Part shown: positions 15,761-24,550 of the stretch, piece after piece
Layout of the letters: every line of letters starts with the position of its first letter
Position numbering within the stretch: the stretch's first letter is position 1
From: Amycolatopsis sp. CA-230715
Lineage (GTDB): Bacteria > Actinomycetota > Actinomycetes > Mycobacteriales > Pseudonocardiaceae
Direction: 5' to 3'
NCBI RefSeq assembly: GCF_018736145.1
Contig: NZ_CP059997.1
Coordinates: 3,843,501 to 3,907,500, forward strand
Length of the DNA: 64,000 nt
Notes under the pieces: generated by a model
Database searches by the model: none
Seen by the model: only the letters and a program-made list of their open reading frames with translations
What the model was told of the DNA's origin: nothing
Translations under genes and position numbers: made by a program

Positions 15761-16579
15761 ATGGTCAGCATTGACGTCTGGGACGCCTCGGTCGACTTCC
15801 CGATCTTCGACGCGAAGAGCAGGTCGCTGAAGAAGCAGGTCCTCGGCAAGGTCGGCGGCAAGATCGGCACCGAGTCGAAGGTCCCGGTGATCGAGGCGCT
15901 GCACGACATCTCGATCTCCCTGAAGGACGGCGACCGCGTCGGCCTCGTCGGCCACAACGGCGCGGGCAAGTCCACGCTGCTGCGGCTGCTCTCCGGGATC
16001 TACGAGCCGACCCGCGGATCCTCGCGGATCGTCGGCCGCGTCGCGCCGGTCTTCGACCTCGGCGTCGGCATGGACCAGGAGATCTCCGGGTTCGAGAACA
16101 TCATGATCCGGGGCCTCTACCTCGGCATGACCCGCAAGCAGATGGAAAAGCGCGTCGACGACATCGCGGAGTTCACCGAGCTCGGCGACTACCTCGCGAT
16201 GCCGCTGCGCACCTACTCCACCGGTATGCGGGTGCGGCTCGCGCTCGGCGTGGTCACCTCGATCGACCCCGAGATCCTGCTGCTCGACGAGGGCATCGGC
16301 GCGGTCGACGCGGCGTTCCTGGACAAGGCGCGCGACCGGCTCGTCGACCTGGTGCGCCGGTCCGGTCTGCTGGTGTTCGCCTCGCACCAGGACGACCTGC
16401 TGCTGGAGCTGTGCACCTCGGCGGTCTGGATGGACGAGGGCCGGATGAAGATGCGCGGTGGGCTGCGCGAGGTGCTCACCGCGTACAAGGGCAAGGACCC
16501 GTTCGCCAACGTCAGCCCGGAAGCGGCCGCTCGCCTCGCCGACGCCCCGGTCTCGGCAGTGGCCGAAGGCGGAGAATGA
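15761..16579 (+). CDS. wzt: Wzt, ATPase subunit of the galactan ABC exporter
   Basis: 272 residues. Walker A is GHNGAGKST (about 64-72), the Q-loop region is near MDQEISGFEN, the signature is YSTGMRVRLAL and Walker B is ILLLDEGIGAVD (about 171-182), followed by the switch histidine in FASHQDD. The protein has no C-terminal carbohydrate-binding extension of the O9a Wzt type, matching Rv3781. It powers flipping of the galactan lipid intermediate by Wzm. The glfT1 start follows directly after its stop. Confidence 0.93.
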   Translation: MVSIDVWDASVDFPIFDAKSRSLKKQVLGKVGGKIGTESKVPVIEALHDISISLKDGDRVGLVGHNGAGKSTLLRLLSGIYEPTRGSSRIVGRVAPVFDLGVGMDQEISGFENIMIRGLYLGMTRKQMEKRVDDIAEFTELGDYLAMPLRTYSTGMRVRLALGVVTSIDPEILLLDEGIGAVDAAFLDKARDRLVDLVRRSGLLVFASHQDDLLLELCTSAVWMDEGRMKMRGGLREVLTAYKGKDPFANVSPEAAARLADAPVSAVAEGGE

Positions 16580-16580
16580 G

Positions 16581-17492
16581 ATGAGCAGCGTCGAGCAGGC
16601 CCCGCTCGGTGACGGCGCGGTCGTGGCCGTCGTCGTCACCCGTCACCGTCGAGAACTGCTCGCCGACTCGCTGAAGATCATCGCGGCGCAGACCAGGCCG
16701 GTCGACCACCTCGTCGTGGTCGACAACGGGCCGGACCAGCCCGCACGCGACGTCGTGGCGTCCTACCCGCTGCCGTGCACGTACCTGCCGTCGCACCGGA
16801 ACCTCGGTGGCGCGGGCGGTTTCGCGCTCGGCATGCTGCACGCGCTCTCGCTCGGCGCGGAATGGGTGTGGCTCGCCGACGACGACGGCAGACCCGCCGA
16901 CGAGAACGTGCTGTCGATCCTGTTGGCGGAAGCGGAAAAGCGCGGCCTCGCCGAGATTTCCCCCGTGGTGGCCAATATCGACAGCCCTGCGAAGCTCGCG
17001 TTCCCGTTGCGCCGCGGCCTGACCTGGAAGCGCTCGTCGTCCGAACTCGGCGAGGACTTCCTGCCGGGCATCGCCTCGCTCATGAACGGCGCGCTGTTCC
17101 GAGCGTCCACTTTGGACGTCACAGGGGTGCCGGACCTCCGGCTGTTCTTCCGCGGCGACGAGGTGGAACTGCACCGCAGGCTGGTCCGCTCGGGGCTGCC
17201 GTTCGGCACCTCGCTGAAGACCACCTACCTGCACCCGGACGGCTCGGACGAGTTCAAACCGATGCTGGGCGGCAAGTTCCACGCGCAGGACCCGGAAAAC
17301 GAGGTCAAGCGGTACTACACCTACCGCAACCGCGGCTATCTGCTGGCCCAGCCGGGAATGCGGAAGATCGGCGCGCTGGAGTACATCCGCTTCGGGCTGT
17401 ACTTCATCGGCGTGAAGCGGGACCCGAAGGCGTTCCGGCAGTGGCTGAAGCTCGTCCGGCAGGGCCGCCGCGAACGCTTCTACCGCTACTGA
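16581..17492 (+). CDS. glfT1: GlfT1 galactofuranosyltransferase (initiating)
   Basis: 303 residues, a GT2 GT-A enzyme. The nucleotide and metal motif is Asp100-Asp102 in WLADDDGRP, preceded by HRNLGGAGGFALGM. It would add the first galactofuranose residues from UDP-Galf to the rhamnosyl-GlcNAc lipid carrier, as Rv3782 does. The ATG at 16581 has GGAG (16571-16574) six bases upstream. It is third in the wzm-wzt-glfT1 operon, with a palindromic repeat pair just beyond its stop that could end the transcript. Confidence 0.9.
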   Translation: MSSVEQAPLGDGAVVAVVVTRHRRELLADSLKIIAAQTRPVDHLVVVDNGPDQPARDVVASYPLPCTYLPSHRNLGGAGGFALGMLHALSLGAEWVWLADDDGRPADENVLSILLAEAEKRGLAEISPVVANIDSPAKLAFPLRRGLTWKRSSSELGEDFLPGIASLMNGALFRASTLDVTGVPDLRLFFRGDEVELHRRLVRSGLPFGTSLKTTYLHPDGSDEFKPMLGGKFHAQDPENEVKRYYTYRNRGYLLAQPGMRKIGALEYIRFGLYFIGVKRDPKAFRQWLKLVRQGRRERFYRY

Positions 17493-17514
17493 CAGGCGTT
17501 TTTCCGCGGCGCAA

Positions 17515-17569
17515 TGCCCTGAAGGTGACCTTCGGGGCGCTAGATGCCCTGAAGGCCACCTTCAGGGCA
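17515..17569. repeat. Paired palindromic repeat (GGCCACC-core family)
   Basis: Two units of about 24 bases, 17515-17538 and 17545-17569, are joined by a six-base linker (gctaga). Each is nearly self-complementary (TGCCCTGAAGG...CCTTCAGGGCA) and the two can also pair with each other. It lies between convergent glfT1 and the PPE-like gene. Related pairs occur at 26691, 33780, 40590 and 56767. Confidence 0.75.
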
Positions 17570-17586
17570 GGTGGCGGAAGCGCGCG

Positions 17587-18741
17587 TTATTCGCCGATGA
17601 CCGGGGGCGCGGTCATTTCGTCGTTGCCGAAGACCTCGTCGTCGTCGCCCGCGAGCAGGTAGGACGACGAGCCGCCGCGTTCCGGTTCGTCGCGGAACGT
17701 GCCCATTCCGGCGCCGGAGACCGTTTCCGCGGCGCCGAGGCCACCGGGTCGCGGCGGACCACCGCCGCCGGGGCCGAAATCGCCCTTGCCGATCTTGCTC
17801 GTGTACTCGTTGTCGCCGCCGGCGCCCATCCCGGCACCCATGGCACCCATCGGCATGGCGCCCATCGGCATCCCGCCGCTGGAGTTACCCGGCGCCTGCG
17901 GCGTGGGCCCGAACCCGCCGTGCTGCGCCGCCGCGGCCGTGGTCGCACCCGGCTGCGGGCCGGGATGCGGCATTGCGGCGCCGGACTGCCCACCGGCGCT
18001 GAGCTGCGGTGGCGGCGCGGGCGCGGGGGCCGGTGCGGGCGCCCCGGCTGGCGCGCCACCGCCCCCGGCAGCGCCGCCGCCAGAAGAGCCTCCACCGCCG
18101 GAGGAGCCGGAGGGAGGGCCGTCACCGAGGCCGACGGAGGGCCCGCCGGGCGCCGGAGCGGCCGCGGCCGAGGTCGGCGTGTCGAACTTCGGCGGTGGCG
18201 CGAACGCGGGCTGCTTGGACGCCGCCTGGTACAGCTCGGTGTCGTACTGCTGCATGACGGTGGCCGCTTCGGAGTGCGCGTCCTGGCTGCGCTGCTGCCG
18301 CCCGAAAGCGCCCTTGACCGCGTCGGCCAGCTCGAACGGGGTCGCGTGCGTCCACTTCTCGAACTCGTCCGCCCAGTCGAACGGCACCTCGTCGGGCATC
18401 TTGTTCTTGACCGCGACGGCCGAGGCTGACTGCTGCGCGAGGGTGTCCGCAGCGAGCTTCGCGTTCTGTGCGTTCGCGTCGGCCCACCGCGCGAGCGTCA
18501 CGAAGTAGCCCTGCGCACCGGCGCCCGCGCCGCCTTCCCACTCACCGGAAGTCTTGCTCAGCGCGCTGCCGAGGTGCTGCCCGAATTCGCCGAACATCGT
18601 CGCCAGCGCGCCGTAGGCCTCCGAGACCCCGGAAACCTGCGTCGGCGCCAGGTTGTGCTCGACGTATGCCTTGAGCTGCTTGTGCTCCTGGCCGAGGTAG
18701 TCGGCCGTGGACGGGTGCAGCGGCGTGCGGTCACCGGACAT
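17587..18741 (-). CDS. PPE-like, type VII secretion-associated protein with Gly/Pro-rich tail
   Basis: 384 residues. The first 185 are helical and PPE/WXG-like: helices around TADYLGQEHKQLKAYVEHN, AYGALATMFGEFGQHL and WEGGAGAGAQGYFVTLARWAD (a W-x-G turn). Residues about 190-330 are low-complexity Gly/Pro/Ala, including repeated MPMGAM, and the C-terminus is acidic. It overlaps the preceding PE-like gene by 11 bases and EspG lies just upstream, the classic PE-PPE-EspG grouping of ESX substrates and chaperone. No ESX machinery genes are in the window, so it would rely on a system elsewhere. Confidence 0.75.
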   Translation of the reverse strand: MSGDRTPLHPSTADYLGQEHKQLKAYVEHNLAPTQVSGVSEAYGALATMFGEFGQHLGSALSKTSGEWEGGAGAGAQGYFVTLARWADANAQNAKLAADTLAQQSASAVAVKNKMPDEVPFDWADEFEKWTHATPFELADAVKGAFGRQQRSQDAHSEAATVMQQYDTELYQAASKQPAFAPPPKFDTPTSAAAAPAPGGPSVGLGDGPPSGSSGGGGSSGGGAAGGGGAPAGAPAPAPAPAPPPQLSAGGQSGAAMPHPGPQPGATTAAAAQHGGFGPTPQAPGNSSGGMPMGAMPMGAMGAGMGAGGDNEYTSKIGKGDFGPGGGGPPRPGGLGAAETVSGAGMGTFRDEPERGGSSSYLLAGDDDEVFGNDEMTAPPVIGE

Positions 18742-19216
18742 CGTGCTGCTCCCCCATGGCCTTCAGCTTGTCCGCGGCTTCGGCGTCGGCCTCGCCGTAG
18801 ATCCCGGCCGCGCGCCGCAGCGCCTCGGACGCCTGCGCGAGCACCTGGTCGAACTGCGCCAGCACGACCCCGACCGAACCGGGTTCGTCCTGGGCGCCGC
18901 GCTGGTTGTGGCTGGCCACGGTGTGCCCGTACTCGTGGCTGCCGAGCTGCGGCGGCTGGAGCAGCGGCACGGTGGTCCGGCGCTGGCCTTCGAGGTCGTG
19001 GCGCATCTGCTCGACGGCGTCCAGCAGCGGCCGGACCGCGGTCTCGGACAGGGTGAAGCCACCGGACTTGGCGGCGTCGACGAGCTTCTTGCTCTCGCCC
19101 TGCGCGGCCTGCATCGTCTGGCCGGACATCGCCGACATCGCGGTCATCGCCGGGTCCACCCGCGCGCCCTGCGCCGGGGGTGCGCCGGGGACGGACCGAT
19201 CGCCCTGGTCGACCAT
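18731..19216 (-). CDS. PE-like helical partner of the PPE-like protein
   Basis: About 161 residues, mostly predicted helix. Recognisable segments are ETAVRPLLDAVEQMRHDLEGQ and VLAQFDQVLAQASEALRRAAGIYGEADAEAADKL; the final Y-x-x-x-D/E-like pattern (YGEAD) resembles the ESX export signal. The start at 19216 is preferred because GGAG lies four bases upstream; ATG 19228 and TTG 19237 are in frame. It lies between EspG and the PPE-like gene and likely pairs with the latter as a heterodimer. This is inference from size, helix content and neighbours. Confidence 0.6.
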   Translation of the reverse strand: MVDQGDRSVPGAPPAQGARVDPAMTAMSAMSGQTMQAAQGESKKLVDAAKSGGFTLSETAVRPLLDAVEQMRHDLEGQRRTTVPLLQPPQLGSHEYGHTVASHNQRGAQDEPGSVGVVLAQFDQVLAQASEALRRAAGIYGEADAEAADKLKAMGEQHDVR

Positions 19217-19255
19217 TTCGCTCCACATCGTCGGCAAAAACTGTGCGCGGTTCGG

Positions 19256-19261
19256 ATTCTA
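19256..19261 (-). promoter_or_regulatory. -10 element of the PE/PPE-like pair
   Basis: TAGAAT on the minus strand, a close match to TATAAT, lies about 40 bases upstream of the chosen start. No clear -35 box is seen. Confidence 0.4.
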
Positions 19262-19344
19262 CCGAGCCGAGGGCACCGGAACCGGAACTATCAGGTATTC
19301 CTCCACGACGAAGGGTTAACCCACAGTGCTCTTTTCGGGTGAAT

Positions 19345-20121
19345 TCAGAACGTTCCCTCGAGCTGTTCGTGCAGTTGTTGCGCGATGCGCGCATTGTCCG
19401 CGGGCGCGTAGGTGATCCAGGTCTGGCCGTCGGACCCGTCCCTGATCGTCATCAGGTACCGGCCCGCCTCGGTGTCGAACCAGGCGATCGGGCTCAAATC
19501 GACGGGGTGGCCGCGCTGGTCGCGGACGAACGCGGTGAACTGGCCGACCCGCCTCCTCGGCTTCTCGAAGATGCGCTCGACCATGCGCAGCTGAGTCGTC
19601 GAATGGCTTCTCGGCGCCGCGACACCGCTGAACGGGTTGTATCCTTCGTCGCCGCCGTACGGGTTTCGCTTGCGCTTGGCGGGTTTCGCGACCGTCACGG
19701 ACTGGCCGGGCGCCGCGGGCGTCAGCGGCAGGAGGTCGACGATCATCGGCACGATCCCGGTGGGCCTGGCCTCGGTGAACACGAGCATGTTCTCGTCCTG
19801 GCGCACCACCACCGCGTACTCGCCGTCGGAGCCGGCGCGGGCGAACAGCGGGGTGCCGCCGTCGAGCTGGGCGGCGGCCGAGATCGACACCGGCGGGCTG
19901 ACGAACGTGCGAAGTGCCTGCTCGACGCCCGGATCGAGCCTGCCGCCCGCCATCAGGCCACGCGCTTCCAGATCCCGGTACACCGCGGCGCGGACCTGCG
20001 CGCGCTGCTCGGCGGAGGTGCCGATGTGCGGCACCGAGAACGGCACCGGCGCGCGGCCGAGTCTTCCCTGTTCGAGCAGCATGTCCAACGCTGCCAGGGA
20101 CAGCGAGAACGTGTGTGCCAT
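19345..20121 (-). CDS. EspG-family type VII secretion chaperone
   Basis: 258 residues. EspG proteins are cytosolic chaperones that bind the tip of PE-PPE dimers before ESX secretion. Family-like features are the N-terminal FSLSLAALDMLLEQGRLG, strands around LFARAGSDGEYAVVVRQDENMLVF, the conserved GQFTAFVRDQRG and the end WFDTEAGRYLMTIRDG. The start at 20121 is chosen for the AGGGGG ribosome site seven bases upstream; ATG 20139 is in frame. Its genes for PE- and PPE-like partners follow on the same strand. Confidence 0.8.
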   Translation of the reverse strand: MAHTFSLSLAALDMLLEQGRLGRAPVPFSVPHIGTSAEQRAQVRAAVYRDLEARGLMAGGRLDPGVEQALRTFVSPPVSISAAAQLDGGTPLFARAGSDGEYAVVVRQDENMLVFTEARPTGIVPMIVDLLPLTPAAPGQSVTVAKPAKRKRNPYGGDEGYNPFSGVAAPRSHSTTQLRMVERIFEKPRRRVGQFTAFVRDQRGHPVDLSPIAWFDTEAGRYLMTIRDGSDGQTWITYAPADNARIAQQLHEQLEGTF

Positions 20122-20234
20122 GCCCATCCCCCTGCGCACTAGCCGGTTCGTTCTGCACGGTAGACCACCCGCGGTGATCAGCCGTAAGCGAACCTCCTTG
20201 CCCGCGCCGATCCGGTGCTGCTGTCCTGGACACC

Positions 20235-20477
20235 ATGACCGACACGAAGCCGGCGCTCGTGCTCCACCTCGCCCACGGCGGAGAGCCGCTGCTCTTCGCG
20301 CTGTCCGACGAAACCGCGGAAGAGCTGGGCAAGAAGCTGCCCCTCCTGCTCGACCACGGCTCCGTCGAAGCCGTCCCCACCTCGGAAGGGGCCACGGTGC
20401 ACGTGAACTTCGCCCACGTCGCCGCCGCCTTCATCGACGACCTGCAGCGCAAGAACAAGGTGTTCGGCCTGCGCTGA
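20235..20477 (+). CDS. Small hypothetical protein (80 aa)
   Basis: Not recognised. It has a compact alpha/beta pattern: strand PALVLHLA, helix SDETAEELGKKLPLLLDHG, strands VEAVPT and TVHVNFAHV, then a basic C-terminal helix (FIDDLQRKNKV). Codon use is normal for the window. It stands alone between divergent espG and the downstream acetyltransferase, with no signal peptide. Confidence 0.65.
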   Translation: MTDTKPALVLHLAHGGEPLLFALSDETAEELGKKLPLLLDHGSVEAVPTSEGATVHVNFAHVAAAFIDDLQRKNKVFGLR

Positions 20478-20543
20478 CCCGCCGACCGGCCCGCTGAAAA
20501 AACTGTTCGACCGCGCGCGCCGGTCCTGACACAGTTGCCCGTT

Positions 20544-21491
20544 GTGACGAACTTCGAGCCGCTGACCTCCGCGGACGTGCAACTCATGCAGGCACTGGCG
20601 CAGCGCGTCACGGCCACGCGCCCGGACCTGGTGAACAGCGATTCGGCGTTCGGCGAACTCGCCTGGAACTGGGGCAGGGGCCGTGCCGACCAGAGCGCGA
20701 GCTGGCGGCGCAAGTTGTGGTTCTCCGGCGAGGACCTGGTGGCGTGGGGCTGGGCCCAGCTGCCGCGCCGGGTGCGGCGCAACGACGGGTCGGAGAAGGA
20801 CGTCACGGCCGCCTACCTGGTGTACCAGGTCCATCCCGACCACGCCGCGCTGGTCGACGAGGTGATCGGCTGGTACGACGAGACGGCGCCGGGCGTCGAC
20901 CGCACGGTGGTGCCGAGCGCCGCCGACGAGTTCGCGCTGAGCCGGTGGGCGGCGCACGGCTACGGAACCGATCCGTCCTCGCTCGGCGACACCGGGTCCT
21001 GGACGCAGCTCAACCAGCGCGACCTCACCGACCTGGCCGAGCCGGTGCTGCGGGACGGTTTCCGCTTCCGCACCGCCGACGAAGCCGGGCCGGAGGCCGC
21101 GGTCCAGGCCCACGTGGACGCTTGGGCGCCCACCGCGTACTCGGCCGAGAGCTACCAGGGCGTCCGGCAAGCCCCCGGCTACCGCGGTGACCTGCACGTC
21201 CTGGTGGAAGCACCGGACGGCACGATGGCGTCCTCGGCGATCCTATGGCTGGACGAGGTGAACAAGACCGCCGAGTTCGAACCGGTCGGGACGCATCCGG
21301 ACCACCGCCGCCTCGGCCTCGGCAGTGCGCTGCTCCTGCACGGGATGCACCTGGCGCGGGCGGCGGGGGCCATCCACGCGACGGTCGCCTGCCTCGGTGC
21401 CCCGGGGCACCCTTCCGCGCGCGGCCTGTACTACGGCGTCGGCTTCGAGCAGTTCACCCGCGACGCCCCGCTCCTCAAGACCGCGCCCTGA
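20544..21491 (+). CDS. GNAT-family N-acetyltransferase
   Basis: 315 residues, larger than a single GNAT domain. The acetyl-CoA-binding motif A is in the C-terminal half: FEPVGTHPDHRRLGLGSALL (about 252-271), followed by ARGLYYGVGFEQF. The N-terminal half (NLMQALAQR-like helices and a WFSGEDLVAWGWAQL strand) looks like a degenerate second GNAT copy, the arrangement of MshD-like tandem enzymes, but the identity is not established. GTG 20544 is favoured over the TTG at 20535. The substrate is unknown. Confidence 0.8.
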   Translation: MTNFEPLTSADVQLMQALAQRVTATRPDLVNSDSAFGELAWNWGRGRADQSASWRRKLWFSGEDLVAWGWAQLPRRVRRNDGSEKDVTAAYLVYQVHPDHAALVDEVIGWYDETAPGVDRTVVPSAADEFALSRWAAHGYGTDPSSLGDTGSWTQLNQRDLTDLAEPVLRDGFRFRTADEAGPEAAVQAHVDAWAPTAYSAESYQGVRQAPGYRGDLHVLVEAPDGTMASSAILWLDEVNKTAEFEPVGTHPDHRRLGLGSALLLHGMHLARAAGAIHATVACLGAPGHPSARGLYYGVGFEQFTRDAPLLKTAP

Positions 21492-21494
21492 CGA

Positions 21495-21627
21495 CGTTTA
21501 GCCCGCTAAACGCACTCCGCGCCCCCAGGCCGCCCGCCGACCCTCCGACGACATTTAGCCCGCTAACTGCACCAGGCGACCCGCCCCGGCCCCGCTCGCC
21601 CGCCGACGACGTTTAGCCCGCTAACTG
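21495..21627. repeat. Three tandem copies of the TTTAGCCCGCTAA palindrome
   Basis: Copies at 21495-21512, 21552-21569 and 21610-21627 are spaced 57-58 bases apart. The first is a perfect 8-base dyad (CGTTTAGC-cc-GCTAAACG); the other two end in CTAACTG. Copies two and three also share flanking sequence (cgacgac before, caccaggcg after), so the array arose by tandem duplication. It lies in the tail-to-tail gap before glfT2. Confidence 0.75.
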
Positions 21628-21795
21628 CACCAGGCGCCCAAGCCGCGCGCCTACCGAAACCCACTCGCCCGCCTACCCCCGAGTGCCGCGAGGTCCGCGC
21701 CGAAGGCGCGGCCACTCCCAACCCAGCCACAACTGCGATCCGGCGCGCCCCGCGCGCCGGGAGCGTGCAGTCGCGCGCAGGGCCCCCTGGGCCCT

Positions 21796-21904
21796 CAAAA
21801 TTTGCGATGGCAGGGCGCCAACGCACCCAGGGCGCGGCTCCCTCGAGAGCCACGCCCTGGCAGCGCAAATTTTGCCGCGCGATAAAAAACACAGCGCGAT
21901 AAAA
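21796..21904. terminator. 79-base dyad and AT-rich direct repeat before the glfT2 stop
   Basis: Arms 21796-21817 and 21853-21874 (22 bases each) are inverted repeats with two mismatches, beginning CAAAATTTGC and ending GCAAATTTTG, around a 35-base loop. Immediately after is an 11-base direct repeat, GCGCGATAAAA at 21877-21887 and 21894-21904. The low-GC ends stand out in this region. The position between convergent genes suggests a bidirectional terminator; a small structured RNA or protein site is possible. Confidence 0.55.
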
Positions 21905-23866
21905 TTACAGCTCGTAGAGCCGCTTCCAGTTTTCGCGGCTGGTCAGCTCGGGCATCGCGCGCTTGTACTGCTCCTGCACCGCGGCGCCTTCCTTGCGGAG
22001 GCGGTTGATCACCTTCACGCCGTGCTTGGCGAGGCCGATCATGCGGGCCCGGTCGTACTTGCGGACGCGGACGCCTTCCTGGTTCGCGTCGGTGACCACG
22101 GCGGTGTCGAACAGCGCCACGTGCCACCAGTGCGCCTCGTCGGTCGGGATGGCGCCGAGGCCGAAGCGGGTGCGGCCGAGCGCGCGGTCGACGATGCGCT
22201 TGATCAGCACGAGGCGCTGCATGCTCGGGCGCGGCGCGGTGTTGATGATGCCGATGTCGTTCGACGCGATGCCCGGCACGTTCGTCGGGTCGTGGCGCTT
22301 GGTCTCCGGGTAGCGGTCCCGGATCTCCTTGATCGCCTTCATCGCGCTGACGCCGCCGTCACGCAGGATCTCCGGGCCTTCGAGGAAGTCCTCGACCGCC
22401 TTGATCAGCGTGTGCGACAGGCCGTACTGCATGCCGAGCAGGTAGCGCACGAGCTGGGCCAGCAGCACGCGCGAGAGCAGGTTCAGGTTGAACGGGCTGT
22501 GCAGCGCCGCGGTGATGATCGAGTTGCGCAGGTTGAAGTACCGGTGCCACTCGTCCCAGTCCTTCCAGTGGAAGTCCGCGTGCCAGACACCGGCGCCGGG
22601 CAGCGTCACGGTCGGGAAGCCGTGCGCCCGCGCGCGGTAGCTGTACTCCGCGTCGTCCCACTGGAAGAAGAACGGCATGGGGTAGCCGGTCTCCTTGACC
22701 ACCTCGTACGGGATCAGGCACGACCACCAGCCGTTGTAGCCCGCGTCGAGGCGGCGTTCCTGGCGGTTCGGCTTGCCGGTCTCCTCGTCGACGCCGAGCA
22801 GGTCGGCGGTGGAGAGGCTGTGCTCGACGGGCTGGCCGGGCTCGAGTGTGTTGAGCCGGGCGTACTCGGCGCCGACGTGCAGCTGGTTCGGGTGGAACAG
22901 GTTGAGCATCTGGCCGCCGACGATCATCGGGTTGGCCGCGCGGTTGGAGAACGCGGTCATCCTGATCACCAGGTCCGGTTCGAGCAGCACGTCGTCGTCC
23001 ATGAACAGGACGTTCGCGTGCTCGGTCTCGGTGTGCCCCGCCACCTCGTAGAGGCCGCGGGTGAACCCGCCCGCGCCGCCGAGGTTCGCCTGGGTGATGT
23101 AGTGCAGCTTGTCGCCGAGGTCCTTGGCGACCTGCTCGAACCCGGCGCGCGAGTCCACCCTGTCGTTGCCCTGGTCGGCGACGTAGATCGCGTCGAGCGT
23201 CTCCAGCGACGACACGTCCGCCGCGAGCGCTTCGAGGTTCTTCATGCAGTCGTCGGCGCGGTTCATCGTGCAGATGGTGACCGCGGTCGGGCGGATCTTC
23301 TCCGGCGCGTCGACCGTCCAGCGCACCCGCTCGACGGTGAGCGTCTCACCGGCCTCAGTGGACAGATCGAGCCACAGCGCGCCGCCGTCGAGGAACTTGT
23401 CGATCTTCGCCTCGAGCGAGACCGAGACGCCCTTGGCGTCCTCGAAGTCCTGCGCCGCAACGATTCGCGGCTCACCCTCCACATCGGACGCACTGAGCCG
23501 CAGGTGCCCCGACCCGCTGACCGTGGCGTCCAGCCTGACCTGGCGGACGGTGGTCCAGCGCTGCCAGTAGCTGGCCGGGAAGCGGCCGAAGTAGGTGTTG
23601 CCGGTGACGCGGGCGGACGGGTCGAGCACGATGCTGTGGCGGCGGCGCGTCACGACGCCTTCGAGCACCTCCGCGTAGAGGTCCTTCGAGACGATCGACG
23701 ACGGCCCGGCGTAGAGCCCGCGCTGGGCGAGGAGCCTGCCCTGCGGCGTGCGCTCGGCGAAAGTGGTGTCGCCCGCCTGTTCGCTCGAGGATCCGTTCAC
23801 GCCGTTGACCGCCTTCATGGTCGCGGCATGCGCCTGACCGGTCGCCGATGGTGCTTTGCCGGGCAT
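21905..23866 (-). CDS. glfT2: GlfT2 galactan polymerase
   Basis: 653 residues, the length of the mycobacterial enzyme. An N-terminal beta-sandwich domain (about 60-185) precedes the GT-A domain. The metal motif is Asp290-Asp292 (LFMDDDVLL), catalytic acids are in QWDDAEYSY (Asp404-Asp405), and the metal-binding histidine is in WHADFHWKDW (about 429). A helical C-terminal region would form the homotetramer. It polymerises about 30 galactofuranoses from UDP-Galf with alternating beta-1,5 and beta-1,6 links at the inner membrane. In M. tuberculosis it sits beside glf; here it is separated from it. Confidence 0.95.
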   Translation of the reverse strand: MPGKAPSATGQAHAATMKAVNGVNGSSSEQAGDTTFAERTPQGRLLAQRGLYAGPSSIVSKDLYAEVLEGVVTRRRHSIVLDPSARVTGNTYFGRFPASYWQRWTTVRQVRLDATVSGSGHLRLSASDVEGEPRIVAAQDFEDAKGVSVSLEAKIDKFLDGGALWLDLSTEAGETLTVERVRWTVDAPEKIRPTAVTICTMNRADDCMKNLEALAADVSSLETLDAIYVADQGNDRVDSRAGFEQVAKDLGDKLHYITQANLGGAGGFTRGLYEVAGHTETEHANVLFMDDDVLLEPDLVIRMTAFSNRAANPMIVGGQMLNLFHPNQLHVGAEYARLNTLEPGQPVEHSLSTADLLGVDEETGKPNRQERRLDAGYNGWWSCLIPYEVVKETGYPMPFFFQWDDAEYSYRARAHGFPTVTLPGAGVWHADFHWKDWDEWHRYFNLRNSIITAALHSPFNLNLLSRVLLAQLVRYLLGMQYGLSHTLIKAVEDFLEGPEILRDGGVSAMKAIKEIRDRYPETKRHDPTNVPGIASNDIGIINTAPRPSMQRLVLIKRIVDRALGRTRFGLGAIPTDEAHWWHVALFDTAVVTDANQEGVRVRKYDRARMIGLAKHGVKVINRLRKEGAAVQEQYKRAMPELTSRENWKRLYEL

Positions 23867-24010
23867 GTAGATGTCAGCCTTTCGCGAGTTCCTCGGTCAG
23901 CAAACATGCGATAACCGCTTGAGGTGGTGAAGTCTGGCGTCCACGGTAGCCGATATCCGCTCACCTCAGATCATTGCGTCCACCGGCGCCCGGCCGAGTG
24001 ACGGCATTCT

Positions 24011-24472
24011 CTACTCCGCGTGACCTTTCGCGGGTGACGGCTCCCGGAAGATGACCAAGCGCAGCATGACGAAATTGATCAGCGTGCTCATACCCTGCGC
24101 GATCACCCAGGCCAGGGCCACCTTCCAGCGGAACTCCGGCAGCACCGCGAGCATCAGGGCGTTCACCCCGACGTTGACGAAGAACGTGACCGTGTAAAGC
24201 AGGACGAAGCCGCCGACCTGCGCCATCCCGCCCTTGACGCCACCGGAGAAGGTGAAGCGTTTGTTAAGGAAATAAGCGGTGGTGGTGCCCGCGATGAAAC
24301 TGATCGCTTTCGCGAAGTGCACCCAGAGTCCGGCCTGTAGTAACAGCCAGTAAATACCGGAATCGACCAGGGCGCAGAAGCCGCCGATGAGCACGAAACG
24401 GATCAGCTGACCGACCAATCCGGGGGACTGCCGCTCCTCCGGGGTCACCACAGGGTCCACCGCCGTCACCAC
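24011..24472 (-). CDS. GtrA-family membrane protein (Rv3789-like)
   Basis: 153 residues with four predicted membrane helices and the GtrA hallmarks: FVLIGGFCALVDSGIYWLLL at the start, AYFLNKRFTF between helices two and three, and LINFVMLRLVIF at the end. Rv3789, beside dprE1 in M. tuberculosis, is implicated in arabinan assembly, either in flipping decaprenyl-phosphoarabinose or recruiting AftA. The gene is divergent from dprE1 here. GTG starts at 24472 and 24469 are both possible. Confidence 0.85.
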   Translation of the reverse strand: MVTAVDPVVTPEERQSPGLVGQLIRFVLIGGFCALVDSGIYWLLLQAGLWVHFAKAISFIAGTTTAYFLNKRFTFSGGVKGGMAQVGGFVLLYTVTFFVNVGVNALMLAVLPEFRWKVALAWVIAQGMSTLINFVMLRLVIFREPSPAKGHAE

Positions 24473-24550
24473 ATACCTCGCTGGTCTTTGGGAAAGGACT
24501 GGCGCGGACAGTGTAGGCGGCGCCGCTGAAGGTCATCCCGCGCAGGTGGT

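Noticed and set aside
14558..16639. Very long minus-strand frame opposite wzm and wzt
   Set aside because: Wzm and Wzt have full family motifs on the plus strand; the opposite frame is Asp/Arg/His-rich noise.
21495..21627. CRISPR array from the three evenly spaced repeats
   Set aside because: Only three short palindromic units. Flanking sequence is itself repeated, so there are no unique spacers, and no cas genes are near.
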